Shown piece by piece: positions 32,188-41,865 of a stretch of 64,000 bases of DNA (position 1 is the first letter of the stretch; each line of letters opens with the position of its first letter). Made by a program: the position numbers and the translations under genes. The stretch comes from Adiantum capillus-veneris. Its lineage: Eukaryota; Streptophyta; Polypodiopsida; Polypodiales; Pteridaceae. The stretch is from NCBI GenBank assembly GCA_014529385.2, contig CM043963.1, positions 108,070,412 through 108,134,411 on the forward strand. Direction: 5' to 3'. The notes below the pieces were generated by a model, which was given only the letters and a program-made list of their open reading frames with translations, did no database searches and was not told the origin of the DNA.

Positions 32188-33502
32188 ATGTATGAATCTC
32201 ATGCTCCTCCTTATGCGGGGCATAGAAGGGTTCAGTCTACCCTAAAAGGGATAGAAACATATTTCTATTGGCCTGCCATGAAATCACACATACAGAGTAT
32301 GTTTCTAAATGTGTGGTATGCCAAACGACGAAGTTTGATAGAGGGAAGCAACCTGGATTGCCTAAACCTTTGCCAATCCCTAATTCACCATGGGAGAGCA
32401 TATCCATGGATTTTATCTTTGGATTGTATCTTTGGATTGCCTAAGTCTATCCATGGGAATACGAGAATATGGACGATAGTAGATAGGTTCAACAAACAAG
32501 CTCATTTTATACCTGTCAAAAAGACTACCAAAGCCCATCAAATGGCAACCCTCTTCATATCACAAATCTTCAAGTACCATGGCTTGTCAATGTCCATAGT
32601 GTCGGATAGAGATCCTAGAATGACCATTAATTTCTGGAAGGGTCTCTTTGAGAATTTAGGGACAAGGCTAAACTTCTCTTTAGCCTATCACCCTCAAATG
32701 GATGGCCAAAGTGAAATAGCTAACCTAAAAATTCTTTGATCTACTAAAAGCCTACGTAACGGAAGTAGATCAAAGGTCCCAATGAGAGAAGTACTTACCA
32801 TTAGTGGAGTATGCCTACAATAACACTATACATACCTCCACTGAAAAAGCACCTTTTGAGGTAATTGAGGGAAGATCTCAAAGTCCTCTGCTACTTAAGG
32901 TACACGAGAAGATATTTGCTACAGATGAGCATAGCCGAGACCTACAGGAATCTTTCCAAAAGATTAAGGATGCTATCTGTATCTCACAGCAAAGGCAAAA
33001 GGCTGCTGCTGATAAGCACAGAAGATCTCAAACCTTTAAACAAAATGATTGGGTCTTACTTAAATTTCCCAAGGCTTGATTAAGGCACACAACGAGCAAG
33101 AATCCTCCGGGACACCAAAAGTACTATGCTAAATTAGCAAAAAGGTACTATGGTCCCTTCTCGATTCTTAGACCAATCAATGAGATGGCCTATCAACTCA
33201 AGTTGCCCAATCATTGACTCATACACAATGCTTTCCATGTGAGCCTACTAAAGCCTTACAAAGGAGAGCCACCTCAAGGACCAACTATTGAAGACCCACC
33301 GGAGATCGAGGACCAAGAAGAGGTGCTGCAGCCCGAGTCCATTCTTTGACATGAAGACAAGGTATTGAGAGGCGGTAAGATTATCCGACGGTATCTTATT
33401 AAGTTTAAGAACTATCCTTTTGAAGACGCTAGATGGATGCAAGGCATACAATTAAAGGATAACCTAAACCTTGTCAATGCTTACAATGCTTCCCTAGAGT
33501 AA
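32188..33502 (+). pseudogene. Integrase with chromodomain of element F
   Basis: HHCC start HAPPYAGHRRVQSTLKG, then a broken catalytic core with [17 protein letters not shown] and HPQMDGQSEIAN (Asp and Glu). The GPF-like segment is at about 33140-33250 (RYYGPFSILRPIN) and the chromodomain at about 33380-33480 (RRYLIKFKNYPFEDARWM), with a terminal stop near 33502. Internal stops near 32740 and 33215 disable it. Confidence 0.85.
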
Positions 33503-33857
33503 ACAAATGTAAAATTGTTTAAAATGAACAAAGTTTTTGTCTTTTAAGACTCTCTTTTTCTTTATTGTGCACAAATGTTAAGAAGCATGCATTCTTAGGA
33601 TCATGTTTGTGGAGACGACCTCTCCCGAACACCAAGTAGAGCTTGCCACTCTTCTATGGAAGATTGATAGAGACTAATGTGCAGACATGCTTGCGGCAGC
33701 TAACGCTCTCAAGCACCAAATGGACTAGTCATCCATTCTGGGACGATGTCGTAGGGTAAAATAGGGATCCTCTACTCGCTAGAAAAAGGACCAATGACTA
33801 GGCTTTATCTTCTCTACCTCATAGTCGAGGACGACTATGAATTCAAAAGAGAGGTAA

Positions 33858-34230
33858 TGTCATAATAACTAATATCTAATTCTCCTAATGATTTTCTCAT
33901 GTTAAACTGATCATTTAATATGGGGAAGTACAAGGGGAGAAAAAGCTAGAATATTGGTTAGGTTGGCAGACCGGTCACAATAGGGATCCAAAGCAGGGAA
34001 AATAGGGATCCAAAGGGGGGTCCATCTGCAAAAGAGCAACGTGCATCAATGGGCTTCAAAGACTCTAAGGTTCAGCCCATTAAGACCTCCAAAGTGCTAA
34101 GGTTCCAAAATTCGAAGGTAATGTCAAATGGCCAAAGTGTGGGGGAATTGGATGGTAATGGGGAAGACTAAAAAGTCTTCCCACATCCCTATCAAGGAGG
34201 GGGCGATCCATATTAGTAGGGGATGAGAGA

Positions 34231-34269
<39 letters not shown>

Positions 34270-35147
34270 CCAAGTTCCCTTTACACAAAGAGCATAGTGG
34301 ACACATGTCAGCTTCCTAGTCCAATTGCCCCCAAGGTGCATTCAGATCCTATTGGATGGCCCTAGAGGTGGACCAATTAGAATTAGGCTAGAGTAAATTT
34401 AGTTTAATTCATTTAAAAACACTCGATAAAAGAACCAATAGAAATTAAGCTCTCTAGAAGACCATTGGACAGTATCCCAAGGGGTCCAATGAGCATTCAA
34501 CAGCCCAATGGCTTGCCTGATTCCTATTGTCTAGAAGACTAAGAGGTCCAATGAGAGTTTAATCGCATTATTTAAATACCCAAAGTGCTCACAAAAGGGG
34601 AAAGGGGGACACATGTCACAAGGCTAGCATTTATGCTTCTTAATTGTCATTGGCTAAGCTTTACAGGGGCCAATAGGATGAAAACATGAGCAAATAGCAA
34701 GAGGGGTCGACCAAGAGAGAGAGGGGGCTGATTTTTGGCAAGGAATTAATACACACATACTCACACAATCTCATGTGTGAAGTAAAGAGACTATCTCCTT
34801 CTCAAGCTCTAATAGAAAGCTCATCATCTACTCCAAGCTTGTGAGAAGGGAGGCCTACACCAATAGCTCTTGGCTTTGTGATGCAAATCCAACCAAGAGC
34901 CAAGCTCCAATGCATGCTCATATCCTCTACCATGCTAATTACTAAGCTATGCAAAGCTATTAAGAGTGATTATGTGAGGATACATACTTCTTTCTTGTAA
35001 GAATACTCCTTCCTCTGGATCTACTCTCATACCCCACTAGCTCTCACCATCTTTGAAGGTGTGTGAGGTCTTGGTCTGAGACCGTGAGGGAATTGATGTT
35101 GTGTTTTCAAGTGTAAGCTTGGTGCTTGAAGCTTCCATATTCATTGA
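33858..35147 (+). repeat. 3' LTR of element F, 3'-truncated
   Basis: Begins TGTCATAATAACTAATATC after the polypurine tract. Contains a CA microsatellite (34233-34267) and about 250 bp absent from the 5' LTR. Homology to the 5' LTR stops at CTTCCATATTCATTG, where minus-strand J pol begins. Confidence 0.88.
34233..34267. repeat. (CA)n microsatellite in the F 3' LTR
   Basis: About 17 CA units; the 5' LTR has only about five. Confidence 0.95.
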
Positions 35148-36170
35148 ACTTAATAAGATATCGTTGGATAATCTTACCATGCCGTTGTACCCTATCTTCA
35201 TGCTGAAGGATAGCTTTGGGTTGTAGCACCTCTTCTTGGTCTTTGATTTCTAGGGGGTCTTCAATAATTGGTTCACTTGGGGGCTCTCCTTTGTAGGGCT
35301 TAAGTAGGCTCACATGAAAAGCATTGTGTATGAGCCAATGGTTGGGAAGCTTGAGTTGATAAGCCATTGCCTTCAAGATGTGAAAAGGACCATAGTATCT
35401 TTTTGCTAGTTTAGCGGCATACCACACATTTTGAAACATACTCTTGTATGTCTACTTTCATGGCGGGCCAATAGAAGTACGTATGTACTCCTTGAAGAGT
35501 AGGTTGAATGCCTCCATGCCCCACATAGGAGGGAGCATGGGATTCATAAATGACTTTCTCACGAAGGGAGTGGGTAACACATAGCCTATTGCCATGGAGA
35601 AGATAACCATCATGCAAGGTGAACGGTTCCTCTTTCTTCCCCAAAGCAAGGACGGGCATTATGTCTTTATAGTCAGGGTCTGTAGCATACTCATGTATCA
35701 TAGAAGATAGATCATTGTGAGTTGCTATAGACACCGCATTAACTCTTGGTCTTCGTGAAAGTGCATCCGCCACTTGATTGTGCTTATTAGCAATGTGAGC
35801 AATATGAAAATAAAATTGCAAAAGAAAATTTTCCCACCTCATATGTTTGTCAGAAAGCTTGGTTTGCATCATAAAGTACTTGAGACTTTGGTGGTTTGTT
35901 TGTAAAATAAATGGAGTCCCCAATATATAGGGCTTCCATGTGTCTAGGACATGTAGAACAACTAAAAGCTCTTTTTTGTATATGCCCAAGACTCTCTCAT
36001 CGGCATTGAGCCTTCGGCTCTCATATGCTATAGCATGCCCTTCTTGAAGCAAGACTGCTCCAAGGCAATCACCACAAGCATCACATTGGACCTCAAATGG
36101 CTTTGAGAGACCCGGAAGCATAAGGACTGGTTGGGAGATAAGCTCTCTCTTTGAGCTAAACCCTAATGGA
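35148..36170 (-). pseudogene. Element J pol: RNase H, integrase start and chromodomain
   Basis: Minus strand reads RNase H (FEVQCDACGDCLGAVLLQEG, YESRRLN, YILGTPFILQTNHQSLKYF), then the integrase HHCC start (SHAPSYVGHGGIQPTLQG, CVVC). After an internal deletion that removes the whole catalytic core, it reads RYYGPFHILKAMAYQLKLPN and the chromodomain start (IIQRYLIKFNEYGSFK). It is close to F in sequence, so J and F are one family. Confidence 0.82.
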
Positions 36171-38704
36171 CTTTCCAAAGAATGCTTGAAACCCCATGTT
36201 CATGAAATGTTGGAAGTTGCAAGAGCATTTTTCTGGCCAAAAGGCATGACTCTGAAAGCATAACAACCCCAAGGAGTGATGAAGGTTGTTTTCAATTGAT
36301 CCTCCAGTGCAGTCCCTATTTGAAAGTAACCTGAGTAGCCATCACGCAGTGTACTTCTCATGATCGGCTACCTCATTTAGTATCTCATCTTGAAATGGGA
36401 GGGGAAAGTGATCTCTTTTTGTTGCCTCATTCAGTGGACGTAATCCACACACACACTCCACTTACCATTCTTCTTGGGAGTGACAACAATGGGAGAGAAC
36501 CAGTTTGAATTCTCCACTGGATAGATGAAACCTGTTGTTAGAACCTTTCTTACCTCCTTGAGTAGAGAGTGTTTCTTGATGACTGCTAGCCTTTGTAGCT
36601 TTTGAGCCTTAGGTGTGACCTTTGTCTTTAACTCAATCTTGTGTTGAACAAAATCTACTGCACGTACGTTGGTGTAGTCTTTAGCAAAAAACTTAGGAAG
36701 CTTCCTTAGCACACATTTGAACTCCCCTCTTTCTTCCACTGTAAGTGTGGTTGATATCACACCCTCTAGCATCCCTTCATCTTCCATACCTTGGTTCTCT
36801 AGAGGACCTACCTCCTCCAAGCTTGGGCAAGAGGTCTCTTGGCTGTTTGGCTTAAACCTTGCCCCCATGACTTTGATGGAAGACTCCTCTTCAGTAATGT
36901 TGCCGCTACTTTCTTCTTCTAAAGTGCTATCGGTCCAGTCTTCCTCCATCTCACTTTGAGATGATTCTTCCTGGAGCTCCTCTTGGTGTTGCTCCTTCAT
37001 GTCAAAGACAACCTTCTTATGATTGTCATTCCTGCAAATTAACTTCCCACTCTCCTAATCCTGCAAATCCTAATCCTGCAAAGTTCTCATTTTCAGTAGC
37101 CATGGTCTTCCTAGGATAAATGGGTAACTATTTCCTTTGGTAGACATAACATAGAAATCCACTGCCTTCTTAATGCCAAAGGCTTTCACAAAAACATTTT
37201 TACAAATCCCTACGCACCTAGCCTTGCTATTGTTTGCCATTTTTACTTTGATTCCAGGTGTCTCATGGATGTGCATGCCTAGTCTCTGCATGAGTCCCTC
37301 TGTCATGATGCAAATTTGTGCACCCCCATCCACTAGACCTTTCCTAACTAACTTTCCTTTGATGTAACAGTTCAGCACCAGTGTAATGTCTTCATTCATT
37401 CCAGCTTGTGCAATTTTTACAACAGACACACTCTCTTTTACCTTTCTCCTAGTGCTAATTGCCTTTGTTAAATCCCTCCTAAATTGTGGACATAATGCAA
37501 GAAACTGAGGCCATGAGATATCAGGGCCCTTACCTCTCATGTCTTCCAACAAGTTGTATGGAGCCATACCATGTCCAAGAGGAAAGTCTTGGAGGTTGAT
37601 ACGATGTCGAGCCCTCTTGGTTTCCTTGGTCTCCTTTGCCTTCTTTTCTCATCCATGGTTACATTGTGATGTAACTCCTTCTTTCTCCTTACCTTTTCCA
37701 CGGCCACGCTTAATACCATTTGCTTCCATGTCAATCTCATTTGAATTTGTCACCTCTACCACATGCACATTTGGATCTGGCAAAGGTGGAACTCTTTCCA
37801 CTCCTTGTGGAGGTGGTCTTGCTTCATTTGGCCATTGTAGAAGCCTTGGTTGTTGACTAGTTCCTTCACCTACATTCATCACTCGGTAATTCAAGTTAGG
37901 TCTCTCTGGCTCCCCACAAGGACAAGGACAATTATACATCCCATGCCCAGATTCTCCACAATTCCAACATTGTAGTACTCACCTAAGTCGTGGCTCTTGC
38001 TCCTCAGCTTTCTTTGTGCGTCCCTTGGACCTACAGCTTGTGCAAGGTGAATTGACAAGTTGCTCAATGACTCATTCATCTTCTCAATCACCTCAATTGT
38101 TACCTCAAGAATCTCTCTAGATGTTGATGCTTGCAACTTTTCCTTGGGTCTAGGACCCTCTATTGGAACCTCTCCCCTTAGGCACTTGAGTTTTTTGACA
38201 CTTATCAGCAGCCCTAGTTTCAGCTGCATCAAAGGTAGCAGGTGCACCCGCCTCAACTTTTATCTTGAGTGTGGGAAAGAGATTGGCTATGAATCTCTCC
38301 TTCTTTAGGAACTCTGAACCATCACCAGGGTTGGTAACATTTCTCACCCATACAATCCAAAGACATAGAAACTCTTGTTTGTACATGTAGTAATCTAAGT
38401 TTTTTTTGCTTGTGAGAAAAATGATGTCTTGCCATAGCTATTAAGTGTTTTGGGGATCAAAGAAGTATCACTTGAAATGATCAATGACTTCCTTATAGTT
38501 TCCCTTAACTTTCTGAGATAGAGAGTCAAACCAAGTGCTAACATCTTTCCTAAGGATCACTTCAAACATTTCTAAGCATTCATCATCTCCTATCACTCTC
38601 TTTATGCGGCAAGCCATTTTGAAATTTGCTAAAAATAACTCGGCATCCTTGTCAGGCTCTCTAAAGAAGAGAGGATATCCTAACATTTGGCGTTGGGCCT
38701 CCAT
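36171..38704 (-). pseudogene. Element K: truncated Ty3/gypsy gag-protease-RT
   Basis: Gag piece 38704-38468 (EPDKDAELFLANFKMACRI, VSTWFDSLSQKVKGNY). CCHC knuckle CWNCGESGHGMYNC at about 37925-37966. Protease 37567-37070 (KGLVDGGAQICIMTEGLMQR; FILGRPWLL). RT start 36600-36431 (TGFIYPVENSNWFSPIVV, PKKNGKWSVCVDY), then decayed RT with YAFRVMPFG-like sequence in broken frames. The RT type resembles H and I more than F. K is fused to J at about 36170 in the RT/RNase H region, with neither LTR present. Confidence 0.75.
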
Positions 38705-38884
38705 TGAATCTCAATTTAAAAGTGACAACACTTTTTTTTTCATTTCTTAAAATGATTTACATGCTACCATATACATGTGGTAGTGATGTGTGTGAACACA
38801 CTAGGACCGCTGGGGCATTTTTTCCCTCTTTAGGAGGTTTTTCCCCCGTGCATTGTATATACGCCCATCACTCTAGGGCTATCA
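38705..38884 (-). other. Junction between K and H
   Basis: 180 bp directly upstream of the K gag start and at the broken RT end of H. Contains a T-run and the TATA-like CGTATATACAATG on the minus strand. It may be the K leader or LTR end, but no primer site was found. Confidence 0.35.
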
Positions 38885-40402
38885 ATCTTTCCATTTGCAC
38901 ACTAAGTAATCATCAATATGCACATGAAAAGGTACATTCCAATCAGGTGTTCGCAGGATTGGAGCACTTGTTAGGGCATTCTTTAATAACTCATAAGATT
39001 GATGACATTCTTCCGTCCAGTGAAACTCGATAAGAAGCTTGTACAATGGACGCGCTATCTCCGCAAAGTTTAAAATAAACCTTCGATAATGACCAACATG
39101 GCCCATAAATCTTTGAACTCCTTTATAGTTAGTAGGTGGTGGCAAATCGGCAATGGTTTTAATCTTACTCTCATCTGTGGATATCCCGTTCTTGGACACT
39201 ATATGCCCTAGAATGACTCCATGCTTAACCCAAAATTGGCATTTGAAAGGGTTCAATGAGATGCGATAAAATCTGCACCTTTCAAATATTTTTCGTAGAT
39301 ATAACAAATGCTTCTCCCAAGAAGAATAAACACAAAGGTCGTCTAGGAAAGCTTCACAAAACTCCCTTAGAAATTCTTTAAACGCAGTGTTTATCAATCG
39401 TTGGAATGTAGCACGGGCATTTGTTAAGCCAAAAGCCATAACACGAAATGCAAACACTCCAAACTCTGTGATAAAAGCAGTTTTAGCTTGGTCCTCTAAT
39501 GCAATTGTGATTTGATTGTAACCAGAGTACCCATCTAAAAAGCTATAAGCTTCCTTGCCGGCAACTCTTTCAAGCACATGTTCTGAATATGGCAAGGGAT
39601 AATGATCTCTCCTAGTAGCTGCATTAACTTTGTTGAGGTCCACGCACACTCTTAGTTTACCATTCTTTTTTGGCACAATGACTATTGGAGAAACCCATTC
39701 TGAGTGCTCAATAGGGTATATGAATCCACATTGGATAAGTTTTTCAATCTCCTCTTGTACAATTTTGGCGTACTTAGGATTCATTGGATAGGGTCATTGC
39801 TGGACGGGTTTCGCAGTGTTGATCATGGGAATTGTATGTTGCACCACAGAAGGTGGAACGCCCTTCATGTCGTGATATGTCCAAGCAAAGATATCCTTGT
39901 ATTCCTTGAGGAGCTCCTTAAGTACAACCTCTTCAGTTTCGGTAAGGTCTTGAGAAATAAAGACTGGTTTAGACTCCTCACCTGGTTCTGCTAATTCTAT
40001 CTCTTTAACTACCGCTGGACCATCAAAGACTCCACTGCTTCCATTGGTAGGTATTTGTTGGGCTTTGGCATACACAACCTTTCGCTCCCCTGTGGTATAA
40101 GATTTAAAATGTTTAGGAGCCGTATGTAAGTCAGCAGGCTCTTGTCCTGACGGAGACCTTTCTTTTAGTTCTGCCTCCTTTTGTTGTTGTGCTAACTCTC
40201 GGTTTTGACGTCTTCTTATAGTTCGACTCAATTTCGGCTCTGTAACCTCCAATTGAGCGAGGTCAATGGGTCGCGGGCTGCACCACATGACACTCTGGAG
40301 ATGTTCACCCCAATTTTCTACTAGCTTTCGATGAGCATCACATGCCCCTAGATAGCTAAGCCATTCTGCAGTAGATCTTTCCTTGTTTATCCTAGCTCTC
40401 AC
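38885..40402 (-). pseudogene. Linker and reverse transcriptase of element H
   Basis: 40402-39794 is the protease-RT linker (LTETEEVVLKELLKEYKDIF, HTIPMINTAKPVQQ). One TGA at 39794-39796 separates it from 39784-38882 in the same frame, probably a CGA-to-TGA change. The RT has GFIYPIEHSEWVSPIVIVPK, AYSFLDGYSGYNQITIALED, VMAFGLTNARATFQRL and AFLDDLCVYS (catalytic DD), then the thumb/connection up to FHVHID. After that the sequence departs at about 38925. Confidence 0.85.
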
Positions 40403-40676
40403 ATTTTCTCGATATCGTCGTCTTGTATATGACCTTTGTTTCTTGTTAAGGTTTTGATTTTGGTAAATGTTTGAATTCGACTCGCCTGATAGGTCTTCGC
40501 TTGTATATTCTTCACTCTCATATAAATTACCATAGATGGTCGTACTAGGCCTTGAGTGTTCAGTTTCTATACTTGGTTCACTCCATGTTTCCTCAGGTTC
40601 TCAATCCATTTCTCCCTGAGATTCCGTTTCTGATGTGTATTGGCCTGAAGCCTTTGAGGAATCATCGGTTTCACTC

Positions 40677-41780
40677 TCAGGTAGGTGAGGAATCATCTGT
40701 TTCACTCTCAGGTAGGTGTGCCTCTTTCTTATCATCGGATGTTACATGCGCTACACCTAACATGTTTACTGGTGCAATGTGTGGTATCTCTTCCCCATCT
40801 GGTGTTACCCAGGTTGTTCCTCTAGCTCCCCATGTATCTATAGTTGCCGCTAGGTGTACCCAATCGACATTGTCCGACTCAGCCATTCCGGGTAGGATAT
40901 CCATATAAGGAGAGTTCTCCCCAATATCCGTGTCTTCGTGACACGTATAACAATACTGTAATGGACCTGAGTGAATTGTTGTGTCTGATCGATTATCAAT
41001 GATGAATTTATTTCCTAGAGGATGTGTTCGACCACTTAAAAAATCAACTCGAATGACAGAGTCTTGGAACTGTAAGTAGACGTGGTTTTTGGACCAGTCA
41101 TGCACCATTTTTGCTTCCCTCATGAATGGACACCCTAAGATCATCTCAAATGACATAGGATGCTTGGAAAAATCCATAACAATGAAAGTCTGCCTTACCT
41201 TGTGTCCCAAGACCTTGATTCTGAGATCCTTTAGCATTCCAATAGACGTAACAATAGATCCATTAGCCATTTTTACCACTACGCTTGTGGCTTCAAGGTG
41301 AGGTCGCCCCATAGACTCCCAACAACTCTTTGTCACCATGCTGACTCCCGCACCACCGTCAAGGATCCCCTTTACAGTTAATCCTTTAGTAGTGATTGGT
41401 AGAGTAGCATTAAATTCATCACCTTCAAAGTATTGCCCCAACTTGTTAACGGGTACTTCAATTACAGATTCATGTCCCGCTAGGTCAGATGGTGGTGCTA
41501 AATGTTCCTCATCATTCATTACTGAGTCAGGTTTGTTCATATGTGCAAACTGTGGTAATCCGGCCTGTAATTCTCCATTGAGGAAGGCTCAAAGAGCTGA
41601 GACTAGCTCGGGGTCTTTATATAGTTTGGACATGATGGTGGTTCTAACTTCTGAAGACATGAAATCCATCAATTTGGCAACATTTAATGGCATCTTGTGG
41701 GACGTAGGACATTGACAAGAGAATGGTGAAGATGGAATCTCCACTTCCTCAAGGGGGTCGGGCATTCCCTCACCAAACAT
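40677..41780 (-). pseudogene. Protease region of element H
   Basis: Two ORFs (41780-41589 and 41540-40677). The retropepsin core is at about 41430-41040 (VKGILDGGAGVSMVTKSCWE, active Asp; MILGCPFMREAKMVHDW). An acidic Ser/Thr-rich tail follows. A stop near 41589 separates it from the upstream piece; pol probably starts in the gag-pol connection around 41865. Confidence 0.7.
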
Positions 41781-41865
41781 TCTCTCTAGTAGGAAAGGTG
41801 TGTGTCCACTTTCAGATGTCCTACCCTCACTCTCTTCCCGAATGATACTGGGTATAGCTAATGGC

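Larger units (their letters stand above)
26788..35147 (+). mobile_element. Element F: chromodomain Ty3/gypsy element inserted in J
   Basis: 5' LTR 26788-28116, primer site 28118-28129, gag, zinc knuckle, protease, RT, RNase H, integrase, chromodomain, polypurine tract (AAAAGAGAGGTAA) and 3' LTR from 33858, in the standard order. The 3' LTR is cut at about 35147 by a deletion that also removed adjacent J sequence, so only the left target flank (ACTAA, 26783-26787) remains. Host sequence on both sides is element J of the same family in the opposite direction. Confidence 0.9.
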
